Origin: Plotosus lineatus
Taxonomy: Eukaryota; Chordata; Actinopteri; Siluriformes; Plotosidae
Reading direction: 5' to 3'
Length of the DNA: 64,000 nt
Assembly: GCA_024760905.1 (NCBI GenBank)
Contig: CM045737.1
Span: forward strand, 9,419,107 to 9,483,106
Part shown: positions 1-9,827 of the stretch, in pieces
How the letters are laid out: each line of letters starts with the position of its first letter
Numbering within the stretch: the first letter of the stretch is position 1
The notes under the pieces: generated by a model
The model's database searches: none
Seen by the model: only the letters and a program-made list of their open reading frames with translations
Told to the model about the DNA's origin: nothing
Program-made: the position numbers and the translations under genes

Positions 1-243
1 ATTTAATTTGTGGACAGCACAGTGGAGTATTGGTGAACACCGGTGTGTGTCTGGGTAGAAACACACTCACAACTGTGCAGCTCCTCGTTCTGAAAGTCAT
101 CAATGGTTCTTTTCGATGAAGCTCTCACCACAGACACTGAGAGACATTTCAGGCCTTTGATATCCCAGGCAGCAGCACTGTTTGGAATGGCAGGGACAAT
201 CTGCTCATAGTGGGACTTGAACCCCTGATAAGTCATTAACAGT
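1..243 (-). repeat. SINE body fragment joined to tRNA-Asp unit
   Basis: Bases 1-60 match the T-unit block (GTGGACAGCACAGTGGAGTA) seen again near 1970 and 13720. Bases 64-235 are the reverse of the SINE body found elsewhere in the window (for example 49712-50000 and 63190-63355), recognisable by AGCTCTCACCACAGACA and CCAGGCAGCAGCACTG. The SINE lacks its tail here and runs directly into the tRNA-Asp copy. The open frame across it on the minus strand is a repeat artefact. Confidence 0.6.
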
Positions 244-315
244 TCCTCGTTAGTATAGTGGCCAGTATCTCCGCCTGTCATGCGGAAGACCGGGGTTCGA
301 TACCCTGACGAGGAG
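244..315 (+). tRNA. tRNA-Asp(GTC)-like copy, foldable
   Basis: 72 nt with a perfect 7-bp acceptor stem (TCCTCGT/ACGAGGA), an anticodon stem TCCGC/GCGGA and a loop CTGTCAT giving anticodon GTC (Asp). The T-stem is CGGGG/CCCTG with one G-T pair, and the T-loop is TTCGATA. Box A (TAGTATAGTGG) and box B (GGTTCGATACC) are readable. It is one of 24 related copies; whether it is transcribed cannot be told. A hairpin-like segment follows directly 3'. Confidence 0.7.
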
Positions 316-904
316 TCTGGTGTGTATATCTCCAGTGCTTAATTATTTCTTGCCTTCTTGTGATTATTATTCTTGTTGTTATTTCCAGTATTTTTTCTAT
401 TATTATTATTATTATTATGATTATTATCGCCTACAAAATAAATATTCTTAAATAATCTTCCATCACATTGGGAGACAAAAGACAGTGGAGTATTTTTGAG
501 CACTGGCGTGTGTCTGTGTGTCTCTCTCTTTCTCTCTGTGAGTGTGTCTGTGCATATTTCTGTGTGTGTGTCTCTGTGCATCTCTCTCTCTCGTTCTGTG
601 TCTGGGCATCATTCTCTTTCTCTCTCTCAGTGTGTGTCTGTTCATGTGTGTGCATCTCTCTCACTTTCTGAGTCTGTTCTGTGCATCTCTCTCTCTCTCT
701 CTGTTTGTGTGTGCCTGGTTCTCTCTCTCCCCCTCCCTGTGTTTTTGTCTGAGTGCATCTTCCTGTGTGTCTGTGTCCGTCTCGGTGTGTCTGTGGGGTT
801 TGTCTTGTATACCTTTTTTGGGGGGATGGTTTACCTGGTCCCCTAAAGGGAAGTTTTGTTTTGTTTATTCGTTTTTTTCTGGACACAAATAAGAATTCCA
901 TACC
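316..904 (+). repeat. T-unit spacer with ATT tract and CT/GT microsatellite
   Basis: Downstream of the tRNA come a CTGG..CTCCAG imperfect hairpin, an (ATT)n tract near 400-420, the conserved block AAATAATCTTCCATCACA, a CT/GT degenerate microsatellite at about 515-800, then GGGAAGTTTTGTTTTGTTTA. The same order recurs after most tRNA-Asp copies. Open frames here are only runs of Ser, Leu, Val and Cys encoded by the microsatellite and are not genes. Confidence 0.75.
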
Positions 905-1531
905 AGATCGGTCGAGGCCCGGATGAACAGCGACCGCCATCAGTACTGTTCACCAACAGGGTGGTGGTGGAAACTGGGCTACTGTTGGTCGAAGAATGAT
1001 AGGCGGGAGGCGGATCCGTAGGAGGAGAGAGAAGAGGAAAGGCTGAGAGTCGGGACTTTGAATGTTGGAACTCTGACAGGAAAAGCGAGAGAGCTGATTG
1101 ACATGATGCAGAGGAGGAAGGTGGACATACTGTGTTTTCAGGAGACCAGATGGAAAGGTAGCAAGGCTCGAAGCTTAGGAGCAGGTTTAATCTGTTTTTT
1201 CATGGTGTGGATGGGAAGAGAAATGGAGTAGGAGTCATCTTGAAGGAGGAGTTTGTCAGGAATGTTCGAGAAGTGAAAAGAGTGTCAGACAGAGTGATGA
1301 GTCTCAAGTTAGAAATTGAAGGCGTGATGTTCAATGTTGTTCGTGCTTATGCTCCACAGGCAGGATGTGAGCTAGAAGAGCAGGAGAGATTCTGGAGTGA
1401 GTTAGATGAAGTGATGCAGAATACCCCCAGAGGTGAACGAGTGGTCATTGGGGCAGACTTCAATGGACATGTTGGTGCAGGAAACAGAGGGGACGAGAAA
1501 GTGATGGGCAGGTTTGGTATCCAGGACAGGA
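905..1531 (+). mobile_element. RTE-like LINE, 5' end and endonuclease fragment
   Basis: Starts with the LINE 5' segment (CGGATCGGTCGAGGCC type) and encodes the N-terminal half of an apurinic-type endonuclease. Recognisable pieces are the frame containing MDGKRNGVGVILKEEF and the GADFNGHVG catalytic motif (the Asp-x-Asn of this endonuclease fold). The element stops abruptly after FGIQDR at about 1531. At least four other copies in this window stop at the same codon, so the truncation predates their duplication. No reverse transcriptase is present in this piece. The frame is broken upstream of the methionine at 1207. Confidence 0.8.
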
Positions 1532-1760
1532 CTGGGGTTTTAGCTTTGGGGTCGTCGGGGGTATAAATAATAATTAAAAAGCTTGATGGTTGACTATTCA
1601 TGGTTATTATAGACCGTGTAATATAAAGCAGTTCTAACAGACTTCTGTATCTGAGCAAAACAAGCAGTTATTTTTTCACACGTGAAATATCTGAAAAAAG
1701 GCACAAATATCTTTCAGAAATTCATCTACCAGAGAATTTGCGTGGTAAACGTTGAGTAAT
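1532..1760 (+). repeat. Shared 3' flank of the truncated LINE
   Basis: The segment TTTTAGC(G)TTGGGGTCG to AAAGCTTGATG(A)TGACTATTC, then GACCGTGTAATATAAAGCAG and a CACACGTGAAATATCTG block. The same order is found at 16442-16490 (short), 54700-54840 (reverse), 56373-56480 and 61985-62018 (reverse). It has no coding content. Confidence 0.55.
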
Positions 1761-1832
1761 TCCTTGTTAGTATCGTGGCCAATATTTCTGCCTGTCATGT
1801 AAAAGTCCTGGGTTTGATTCCCAGATGTGGGG
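1761..1832 (+). pseudogene. tRNA-Asp-like pseudogene
   Basis: About 72 nt aligned to the tRNA-Asp family. The CTGTCAT anticodon loop survives, but the anticodon stem (TCTGC versus GTAAA) and the acceptor stem (TCCTTGT versus ATGTGGG) no longer pair. Box B-like GGTTTGATTCC remains. Confidence 0.6.
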
Positions 1833-2354
1833 TGTGTATCTCAAAAGCTTTGTTTGTTTTTTCTTTCCTTCTTGTGACTATTGTATTATTATTATTATTA
1901 TTATTATTATCTCTTACATGCTCGGGATTCTTAAAAAAATTCTTTCACAGAGGAAAACAAAATTTCATTTGTGGACAGCACAGTGGAGTGTTGGTGAACA
2001 GCAGTGTTTGTCTGTGTGTCTCTCTGTCTGGAAGTCTGACTCTCTCTCTCTCTCTGAGTGTGTCTGGTCGTTTCTCCTTGTGCATGTGTGTGTGTGTGTC
2101 TCTGTGTGCATTTCCCTGTGTGTCTGTGGGGTTTGTATCGCATACCTTTAATGGGTGGTGTACATGGTCCCCAAAAGGGAAGTTTTGTTTTATTTATTCG
2201 TTTTTATGGACACAAATAAGAATTAATTACTTTTTATGTTTAAGGTGAGAACGAGGTTTCGCTTTCAGTGCTGCGATGACATGCATTTGCAATTTCGGCC
2301 TGCCCATGTCACGTCACAAAGTGGGACTTGAGCCCCTGATGCTCCGTTGGCAAT
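1833..2354 (+). repeat. T-unit spacer with ATT tract and CT/GT microsatellite
   Basis: Contains (ATT)n at about 1885-1910, the GGACAGCACAGTGGAGT block, CT/GT repeats at about 2010-2125, then GGGAAGTTTTGTTTTATT and the TGTCACGTCACAAAGTGGG end block. No gene is visible. Confidence 0.7.
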
Positions 2355-2426
2355 TCCTCGTTAGTATAGTGGCCAGTATCTCCGCCTGTCACGTGGAAGA
2401 CCAGGGTTCGATTCCCTGACGAGGAG
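2355..2426 (+). tRNA. tRNA-Asp(GTC)-like copy, foldable
   Basis: 72 nt with acceptor TCCTCGT/ACGAGGA fully paired, anticodon stem TCCGC/GTGGA (one G-T pair), loop CTGTCAC with GTC, and a fully paired T-stem CAGGG/CCCTG. The second T-stem pair is A-T here but G-C in the copies at 13956 and 21049, a compensated change. Box B GGTTCGATTCC is intact. A perfect CTGGAG/CTCCAG hairpin follows. Confidence 0.75.
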
Positions 2427-3045
2427 CCTGGAGTGTATATCTCCAGTGCTTTATTGTTTCTTTTCTGCTTGTTATTACCGGTATTTTTTTCTATTATTAT
2501 TATTATCATCTCCGACAAAATAAAGATTCTGAAATAATCTTCCGTCACATAGGGAGACAAAACACAGTGCAGTATTTGTGAGCACTGATGTGTGTCTGTG
2601 TGTGTGTCTCTCTCTCTCTGTGAATAATTCTGTGTGTGCACCTCTCTCTCTCTCTCGGTGTCTGTCTCTCTCTCTCTCTCGCCCTCTTCGTGTGTGTGTC
2701 TGTGCGTGTGTGTGCATCTCTCTCTCTCTCTGAATCTGTTCTGTGCATCTGTCTCTCTCTCTCTCTCTCTGTGTCTGGTCCTCTCTCTCCCTCCCTCTCC
2801 CTGTGTTTGTGTATGAGTGTGAATCTCCCTGTCCGTCTCTGTGTGTCTGTGGGGTTTGTATTGCATACCTTTAAGGGGTGGTGTCCATGGTCCCCTGAAG
2901 GGAAGTTTTGTTTTATTTATTCATTTTTTCTGGACACAAGTGACACAAATAAGAATTTCACACCGGATCAGTCGAGGCCCAGGTTAACAACGACCGCCAT
3001 CAATACTTTTAGCGAACAGGGTATTATAGACCGTGGAATATAAAG
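2427..3045 (+). repeat. T-unit spacer with CT/GT microsatellite and LINE 5' stub
   Basis: Hairpin, ATT tract at about 2493-2508, the conserved CCGTCACATAGGGAGAC block, CT/GT repeats at 2590-2850 and the GGGAAGTTTTG block. From about 2965 a short stub resembles the 5' start of the RTE-like LINE (GTCGAGGCCCAGGTTAACAACGACC-type) and ends at about 3020. Confidence 0.65.
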
Positions 3046-3737
3046 CAGTTCTAACAGACTTCTAACGGGTGTTCAAAGCGCGCTTGACAGATCAGAGGTC
3101 TGGACTCAACATTAACTTGTTTCCTTGAGGGATCGGAGGTCCGGATGAGCCGCGTTTTGCTCACATTTGGCGATTTTTTTTACATTTAACATTTACTGAA
3201 TTAAATCACTTAAAAAACAAAAAATAAGCTGCAATGAGCTCTTTCAAAACTCAGGAACCAACAGTACAGCTCTCCTTTACTCATGTGACAAACAAGCTTC
3301 TGGGTACAGTCGTATGGCGATTCAGCTCCCTCCTGGACAATGGGAGGCCAATGGGAGGCCAGCGGGGCGGGATTTTGGGAGACAGCCAACGAGAGAGCAA
3401 CTCGTGCATTGTTTGAATTTCTGAATGGCGCGGTTGAATGTTTGCATGGTGGGTTTGGCGCTTTTCGTCAGAAGAGGATGTTTCGTATACAGAGGGTAAA
3501 AATTTAGGAAAATGTTTTACGTAACCTGGATTTTTTTGTATTCAAAGGTTTTTGTAAGTAGAGCGTCGACTGTACTTTTATCATTTTTAAAGGGTTTAGG
3601 GGGTAGTATTGGGGGCCTTGGAACGAATCAGGCCTTTTACATGTAAAATGCTACGTAATTTACGAAAAAATCAGATTACGAAACCAATTCTGGAACGGAT
3701 TAATTTCGTAAGATGAGGTATTACTCTATTTTAATCA
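3046..3737 (-). repeat. Unclassified P-repeat
   Basis: An interspersed repeat recurring at about 5095-5555, 18530-18770, 19655-20340, 43555-44280, 48345-48985, 49995-50340, 54541-54790 and 56450-56815. Landmarks are CGCGCTTGACAGATC, TGGGAGGCCAATGGGAGGCC and CCAATTCTGGAACGGATTAA. It has no coding capacity. The GTACCTC/TTACGAA-like motif resembles ends of non-autonomous DNA transposons, but I could not define terminal repeats. Confidence 0.5.
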
Positions 3738-4062
3738 TTCATTCATTTTCTGAACAGCTTAATCCAAAGCTTGGAGACTGGTGTCCATCTCAGCCAACTC
3801 TGAGCGAGGGCAGAGGACACCCTGGTCAGCTCACCAGGCCATCACAGGGCAGAAACATGCTGACAACTATGCAGCTCCTCTTTCCGAAAGTCTTCAATGG
3901 TTCCTTTCGATGAAGCTCTCACCACAGACAGTGAGAGACATTTTAGGCCTTTGATAACCCAGGAAGCAGCACTGGGGGAACGGCAAGAACAATCCACTCA
4001 TGGTGAGACTTGGTCCCCTGACCTTGGGAGGAATAATCCAGTACCTTACCACCGGCCACATT
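3738..4062 (-). repeat. tRNA-headed SINE, reverse orientation
   Basis: Read on the minus strand it starts with a tRNA-like head (GGCCGGTGGTAAGGTACTGG and box-B-like GGGACCAAGTCTC), then the body (CTGGGTTATCAAAGGCCTAA) and a short (AATG)n tail at 3738-3750. It is similar to the SINE dissected by target-site duplications at 42652-43008. Confidence 0.65.
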
Positions 4063-4329
4063 TTGATTGAAAAAGAACAAAGTGGGGTTTGAGCCTTGGC
4101 GTCGGCAGGGGTCTGAATCATAAATGAATAATAATTTAAAAGCTTGATGAATGACTTAGTGGTGATTATAGAGCGTGTAATATAAAGCAGTTCGAATGGA
4201 CTTCTTTATTCAAGCAATAACGAGCGAAACAAGCAGTTATTTTTTTCACACGTGAAATATCTGAAAAAAAGCACAAATATCCTTGGGAAATTCATCTACC
4301 AGAGAACAGTGTGGCAAATCGTTGGCAGT

Positions 4330-4401
4330 TGCTCGTTAGTATTGTGGCCAGTGTCTCTGCCTGTCACGTGGAAGACTGGGGTTCAATTCCCCGACGAGGA
4401 G
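4330..4401 (+). pseudogene. tRNA-Asp-like pseudogene
   Basis: Near-complete copy with GTC anticodon. The acceptor stem has a G-G mismatch at the second pair (TGCTCGT), and the T-loop reads TTCAATT with T-stem TGGGG/CCCCG. Flanks match the T-unit. Confidence 0.6.
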
Positions 4402-5012
4402 TCTGGAGTGTATATATCTGGTGTATTATTGTTTCTTTCCTTCTTGTGATTGTTGTTTTCCCGGTATTCATATTATTGTTATTATTATGATTATTATCTC
4501 CTACAAAATAAAGATTATTAAATAATCTTCCGTCACATACGGAGACAAAACACAGTGGAGTATTTGTGAGCACTGATGTGTGTCTGTGTGTCTCTCTTTC
4601 TCTCTCTGACTGTGTGTCTATGCGCGCGCACATGTGTGTGTGTGTGCATCTCTCTCTCTCTCTCTCTCTCTTTGAGTCTGTTCTGTGCATCTGTCTCTCT
4701 CTGTGTTTCTCTGGTCCTCTCTCTCCCTCGCTCTTCATGTGTCTGAGTGTGCATCTCCCTGTGCGTCTGTGTCCGTCTCTGTGTGTCTGTGGTAGTTGTA
4801 TTGCATACCTTTCATGGGTGGTGTACATGCTCCCCTAAAGGAAAGTTTTGTTTTATTTATTTGTTTTTAGGGACACAAATAAGAAGAAATTACTTTTTAT
4901 GTTTAAGGTGAGAACGAGGTTTAGCTTTCAGCGCTGCGATGACATGCATTTGCCTTGTCGGCCTGTCCACGTCACAAAGTGGGATTTGAGCCCCTGAAGA
5001 CGCGTTAGCAGT
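4402..5012 (+). repeat. T-unit spacer with CT/GT microsatellite
   Basis: Hairpin-like CTGGAGTGTATATATCTGG, a short ATT tract, CCGTCACATACGGAGAC, CT/GT repeat at 4575-4790, then GGAAAGTTTTGTTTTATT and GTCCACGTCACAAAGTGGG leading to the next tRNA copy. Confidence 0.7.
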
Positions 5013-5060
5013 TCCTCGTTAGTATAGTGGCCAGTATCTCTGCCTGTCATGCGGAAGACT
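5013..5060 (+). pseudogene. 5' half of a tRNA-Asp-like copy
   Basis: The tRNA sequence is good up to the anticodon stem (TCTGCCTGTCATGCGGAAGAC), then breaks at about 5060 into P-repeat sequence (GATGAGCACGCGGAAC). A deletion or recombination has removed the T-arm and 3' acceptor strand. Confidence 0.65.
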
Positions 5061-5566
5061 GATGAGCACGCGGAACGCGGAAGCAATGTGCACTTTCGAA
5101 ACTCACGAACCAACAGTACAGATCTCGTTTATGTGTGTGAGAAACAAGCTTATGGGTACAGTACTATGGAGATTCAGCTCCGTCCTGGCCAATGGGAGGC
5201 CAACGGGAGGCCAGCGGGGCGGGATGTTGGGAGACAGCCAACGAGAGACCAACTCGCGCATTGTTTGAATTTTTGAATGGCGCATTTGGTGCTTTTCGTA
5301 AGAAGAGGATATTTCATATACAGAGGGTGAAAATTTAGGAAAATGTTTTTCGTAACCTGGATTTTTCGTATTCAGAGGTTTTTGTAAGTAGATGGCCGAC
5401 TGTACTTTTATCATTTTTAAAGGGTTTCGGGGGATAGTATTGGGGGCCTTGGGACAAATCAGGCCTTTTACATGTAAAATGCTACTAAACTTACAAAAAG
5501 TCAGGTTACGAAACCACTTCTGAAACGGATTCATTTTGTAAGGTGAGGTCTGACTGTATTTTATTC
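5061..5566 (-). repeat. P-repeat
   Basis: Same family as 3046-3737. Shared landmarks include TGGGAGGCCAACGGGAGGCC, CCAACGAGAGACCAACTCGC and CCACTTCTGAAACGGATTC. No coding capacity. Confidence 0.5.
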
Positions 5567-5825
5567 ATTCATTCATTTTCTGAACAGCTTAATCCGAAGC
5601 TTGGAGACTGGAGTCCATCTCAGCCGACTCTGAGTGAGGGCAGAGTACACCCTGGTCAGCTCGCCAGGCCATCGCAGAAACACACTGAGAACTATGCAGT
5701 GTCATTTCAGGCCTTTGATAACCCAGGCAGCAGCACTGTTTGGAACGGCAGTGACAACCCGCTCATAGTGGGACTTGGACCCCTGACCCTGGGAGGAATA
5801 ATCTAGTACCTTACCACTGGCCACC
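5567..5825 (-). repeat. SINE, reverse orientation, internally deleted
   Basis: Matches 3738-4062 at both ends, including the tail CATTCATTCATTTTCTGAAC and the tRNA-like head near 5800-5825. It lacks roughly 70 bp of the body around 5700. Confidence 0.6.
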
Positions 5826-6210
5826 TTTTGATTGAAAAAGAACAAAGTGGGGTTTGAGCCTTGGCGTCGGCGGTTGTATCAAGAATAAATGAATAATAAT
5901 TCAAAAGCTTGATGAATGACTTAGTGGTGATTATAGAGCGTCTAATATAAAGCAGTTCGAACGGACTTCTTTATTGGAGCAATAACGAGCAAAACAAGCA
6001 GTTATTTTTTCACACGTTAAATTTCTGAAAAAAATGTACAAATATCCTTGGGCAATTAATCTACCAGAGAGAACCTGAAGTAAGCGAAGACAAGTGCAGG
6101 GAGTGCATCAACAGAATCCTAGAAGAGACTCAAAAGATGGTTTTTGAGCTCAGTGTGTCACTTTTAATTCCAGGTGATTAATCGATAGAGTTTAAATTTT
6201 AAATAATAAT
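5826..6210. other. Repeat flank and unassigned sequence
   Basis: 5826-6065 is the same flank as 4060-4310 (TTGGCGTCGGC, TAATATAAAGCAGTTCGAAC, CACACGTTAAA). 6066-6175 holds a short open stretch on + reading EPEVSEDKCRECINRILEE, ending at a CCAG|GTGATT sequence that resembles a splice donor. I do not recognise it; it could be a stray exon or chance. Confidence 0.3.
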
Positions 6211-6465
6211 AATGGGTGGCACAGTGGTGTACTGGTGAGAATGGCCACCTCACAGTAGAATGGCCCTGAGCATTTTTATGTGGAGTTTGCCTGTGTTTTG
6301 TTTTTCCCATGCCTGTGTAAGTTTCCTCTGATCACCCGGGTTTCCTCCCATGGTTCCAGATTATGTACATCAGGCTGAGTGTGAATGCAAGGGCGTAGGC
6401 TCGAGGATGCACAGGGTCCCTCACAGCAGGAGTTGAGTTCCACTGGACAAGAAATTATGTGTATT
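6211..6465 (+). repeat. Common fish interspersed repeat with tRNA-like start
   Basis: Begins GGGTGGCACAGTGGTGTACTGG with CACCTCACAG and continues with TTTCCTCCCATGGTTCCAGA. This order is familiar from abundant fish repeats of the GGCACGGTGG...CGCCTCACAG type. It is degenerate, and I see no clear target-site duplication. Confidence 0.5.
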
Positions 6466-6519
6466 CACAATCTTATAAATAAACTTAAAGACTGTGATGG
6501 AAGAGAAAGTCGGCGATAA

Positions 6520-6962
6520 ATTCAGCATGCAGGAAACCGGAAGTTAACACCGTAAGTTAGCGTGTAACGGGCACTGTGCATGTGCAAGCCCGAGCTGACC
6601 AATCAACAATCAACGACAGGTGCCTATTTTGGTGGAGCACCTCACATATTATCAGTAAGCAATAACAGCTGAACACTGTCAATCAAACAAAGTGCGAGTG
6701 TGAGAATAAAGCCCAGTTTGTTAGTACTGAACCGCATGCAGCACCAGAAGTCGCATTAATAGTATGAAGGACTTTTCTTATTAATAAATTCTATATAAAT
6801 AAACTTTGTTATAACAATGTTGATTAAAATAAATTCAGAGTCGTATTATACTCCAAAATTGTTGGTCTCCGTATTAAAAAATTTATTTGGCTCTCAGAGG
6901 ATTCGATTTTAATTTTTTATTTTTTTGTCTCTCTTCGTCAAAAAGGTTCCCGACCCCTGCTG
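6520..6962 (+). repeat. Possible hAT-type transposon right end
   Basis: AT-rich sequence ending GTTCCCGACCCCTGC at about 6962. The reverse complement, GCAGGGGTCGGGAAC, is typical of hAT-family ends in fish, and a related left-end-like sequence occurs at 10786. The left terminus was not found and no 8-bp duplication could be paired. No transposase is seen. Confidence 0.35.
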
Positions 6963-7368
6963 TAGCTCAACACAGTTGGTGTGTATACTTCTCAGTCCCG
7001 GTGTTTGGAAAGGTCCCTGTAAGTGTTCTCAAAACAGTAGCTCTTGACAGAGAAAGACCAAGTGTTCGATATGCCCTCAAACAAAGATGCCTCATTCACT
7101 GGTGACCCTGCATTTAATTTAGAGGGGACAAACCAAAACATCCTGAAGGAGCTCATGTATTTGCCCATCCAGGTGTATTCGCTAATTTAGCTATTGGGCA
7201 GTGGCTATATTTTACTTGGAGACTGTCTAGAACGGGGAAGTGAGGCACCCCCTTCCCTCCAATAGCCTGGGGGTATAACTAGTTTATCAAAAACTAATTA
7301 CATCTTTCAGTCTTGTTCAGAGATTTCTGTCTTTCTTTTTTTTTAAAGACAAATCTGAGGGAAGTGGT
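6963..7368. other. No recognisable feature
   Basis: Non-repetitive-looking sequence upstream of the broken ZP exon. I see no convincing gene, RNA or mobile-element signature on either strand. Confidence 0.4.
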
Positions 7369-7462
7369 GTCAGCAGAAATGGGGTTGAACCAAGCAGGGC
7401 TTCGTCACCTTGCAGTGGGACTGTCAGCAGCACAATAGTCACAACTGAGGAATCTCCAACTC
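7369..7462 (+). pseudogene. Truncated duplicate of ZP3 exon 1
   Basis: About 94 bp closely match the region around the ZP3 start codon (7935-8031). The copy keeps the ATG (7379) and the signal-peptide start MGLNQAGL, lacks 9 bp in frame relative to the gene, and has TAG where the gene has TGG after Ala-Ala-Gln, so it is non-coding. Homology ends at about 7462 and is followed by SINE-tail sequence. It is best explained as the remnant of a tandem ZP3 duplicate cut by a repeat insertion or deletion. Confidence 0.8.
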
Positions 7463-7620
7463 CGACGAGAGTAGGCTACAAAGCCGTGAGCGTGTTTCTG
7501 CCCTGCAATGGCCTGGTGAGCTGTCCAGGGTGTGTACTCTGCCGTCACCCAAAGTTGACTGAGATGGGCGCAAACCTCCCCGTGACCTTAATCCGGATTA
7601 AGTGATTACAGATAATGATA
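7463..7620 (+). repeat. SINE 3' fragment
   Basis: Contains CCCTGCAATGGCCTGGTGAG and the TCCGGATTAAG element typical of the SINE 3' region. It abuts the broken ZP exon copy at about 7463. Confidence 0.55.
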
Positions 7621-7757
7621 AAATGATGACAAATCTGCACCATTGTGTTGTGTTTGATCCTAATGAATAAAATAACCTAATGGTATACCCAACTTTACTT
7701 TTGGCCAATTTCAGTTTTTTGTTTGTTGGTTTGTGTGTTTGTTTTGACTGGCCAGGT

Positions 7758-7895
7758 CATGTGACAAAGACAATTTATCTCTTGGTCCAATCACCTGCAA
7801 GGATAAGTAAAATACTAATTGTTGACATCTGTGAGATGGTTCGGCTCAACCGCTTGAGAAAAAATCAATCAGGAGAAGAATTATTTGCTTAAATA
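7758..7895 (+). promoter_or_regulatory. Putative ZP3 promoter elements
   Basis: TTAAATA at 7889-7895 lies 50 bp before the start codon at 7945 and is a plausible TATA-like box. E-box motifs CATGTG (7758-7763) and CACCTG (7792-7797) and a CCAAT (7787-7791) lie 90-140 bp further upstream. In vertebrates the oocyte factor FIGLA acts on ZP promoters through CANNTG E-boxes. Assigning that role here is inference from position only. Confidence 0.4.
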
Positions 7896-7944
7896 GGAAG
7901 TAGGTTGAGTGTGCTGGTGAACCTTTTAGGGGCTGTCAGTTGAA

Positions 7945-9813
7945 ATGGGGTTGAACCAAGTAGGGCTTAGTCTATGGCTATTCCTTGCAGTGGGACTGTC
8001 AGCAGCACAATGGCCACAACTGAGGAATCTCCAACTTCCTGCTGGGTTTCAAGCTAATGATCTGAGGCAGAGCTTGCGACAAGTGAGTACTGGGGTGGGT
8101 TCTCAACAGAGGCAGGGTGATTCCCAAACTGGGAGCTCTGTGGTTGCTCCGGTTGGTTTTGTGCTTCAAGGTTCAACTGATGGTCGAGCCCAACAGGTGA
8201 TTCAGAGACCAGAGAAGAAAATCACTTGGCGGTTCCCAGAAAACGTGCAACTTCCAACCTCCTCAACAGCAGTCCCTTTTGTGAGACCGTCTAAGCTTGC
8301 CACTGTCCAGGGTGTTACAGTACAGTGCACTGGGTCTACAGTGTATGTAGAGGTTAGAAAAGCTCTGTTTGGAAGTGATGCAGCTCTCAATATTGCTGGC
8401 CTCTCACTGGGAGGTTGTGCTGGTAAAGGGATGGATGCTTCCTCTCAAGTCCTTGTCTTTGAATCTGCTCTGCATGGCTGCAACAGCAAGCGGACCGTAA
8501 GCCATCAAGCCAAATGCTTTCAGTTTGGTTTCATGCCTGTTGGATGGCTTTTCATGCACTTGGCTTTGTCTTTCAGGTGACTGCAAGTGAGCTGGTCTAC
8601 ACGTTCTCCCTTGGTTTTGCTTCAGTGCCTTCAGGTGGTTCTCCCATTCAAAGGCAAGATGGTGTCAATGTTTCTATCGAGTGTCGTTATCCCAGGTATT
8701 GCTCCACATCAATGAAACCCAAGTTTAAATGTATGATGGTCCTCCGTTTGATGGTCTTTGGCTGTTTTCCAGACACCACAATGTGAGTAGCACTGCTCTC
8801 ATGCCTGCTTGGCTCCCATATTCTTCTGCCCAAGCTGCTGAAGAGCTGCTTGTCTTCTCCTTGAGGCTCATGATGGGTTTGTATCATTGTTGCAATGCAG
8901 CTTCGATTTGTCTGGGTCAGTGACTAATTAGGCTTTGTCTGTTTAGGGGACTGGATGTCAGAAAGGGGATCGAACCAGTACTATCTGGGTGAGGTTGTGT
9001 TTATTGAGGCATCAGTACTGCAGTTCAAGCATGTGCCCCTGCGGGTCCTTGTAGATCGCTGTGTGGCCACGACCGGCCCGGACCCCAGTGTAGGTCCCAG
9101 ATACTCCTTCATTGAGAACTATGGGTAAGTGGGGTGGGGGTCTGTTTTCTGGCTTGCTAAATTGGTGAGCAAAAGCCTAACCAAGTCTTCTCAGGTGCCT
9201 GATTGATGGCAAGCTTGCACACTCCCGCTTCATGCCCCAGACTCAAGCAGATAAGCTGAGGTTTGAGGTGAAAGCTTTCAGGTTTCAACAAGTGAGCAGC
9301 TTGGTACGTAGCCATTGACTGGCCTGGGTGACTGGTGTTTGAACTGCCATAATGTAAGGTGTACTCCTGCTGTCTTCAGGTCTATATTGCATGTGTCTTG
9401 AAGGCAACCATGGCCTCTACTGCTGCTGATCCTGAGCACAAGGCTTGTTCGTTCTCTGACAATGGGTATGTTGCTGTGTTGTAGCGATTGGGGAGGGGGA
9501 TACTGGCTAACTCTGACTTTTTTTTTTTTTTTTCTCCCCTCCCCAGGTGGACTGCTGCTTTTGGTGGCGACCAGGTGTGTCACTGTTGCAGTGACAGCTG
9601 TACCTTAAGGAGGGGCCCTGATGTGTCCTCAGACCCAGGTATTGAGATCCATGTTGGCCTTGTGCCATTTAATTCTTTGCCAGAGTTGACCTGAGTGAGA
9701 CTGCTTGATTTGGCTTTTATTCCACTCATGTCTGTCTCTTTTCTTAAATTCCAGGCTTGTACCCGGAGAGAATTGTAAGCCTTGGCCCGATTGTGGTTAA
9801 GGACCATGTTTAA
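7945..9813 (+). CDS. zp3: Zona pellucida glycoprotein 3-like egg-coat protein (8 exons)
   Basis: Secreted egg-envelope protein that polymerises through a ZP domain. Exons: 7945-8496, 8577-8695, 8773-8876, 8947-9124, 9195-9303, 9380-9465, 9547-9638, 9755-9813. All introns are short (67-116 bp) with GT-AG ends and maintain one frame of 432 codons plus TAA. Residues 1-21 form a signal peptide (LSLWLFLAVGLSAA). A Gln-rich stretch precedes the ZP domain. The ZP-N cysteines occur in VQC, GGC, HGC and IEC. The ZP-C half shows SALMPAW-like STALMPAWLPY, FMPQTQADKL and GGDQVCHCCSDSC, characteristic of ZP3. NVS glycosylation sites occur twice. It ends IVVKDHV with no transmembrane tail, as in many fish ZP3 paralogues; exact paralogue unresolved. 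It is the only apparently intact protein gene here. Confidence 0.92.
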
Positions 9814-9827
9814 TTTGACATCTCCTC

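Noticed and set aside
431..940. Long open frames on both strands rich in Ser/Leu/Val/Cys or Arg/Glu/Thr/His at the CT/GT tracts (also 2309-2866, 15344-15795, 20499-20879, 62503-62952)
   Set aside because: They are low-complexity translations of a degenerate dinucleotide repeat, open in several frames at once, and shared by every T-unit. No domain, no splice support.
7945..8580. Single-exon 211-codon protein starting at 7945
   Set aside because: The last 27 codons read into intron 1; the GT-AG exon model gives a complete ZP domain instead.
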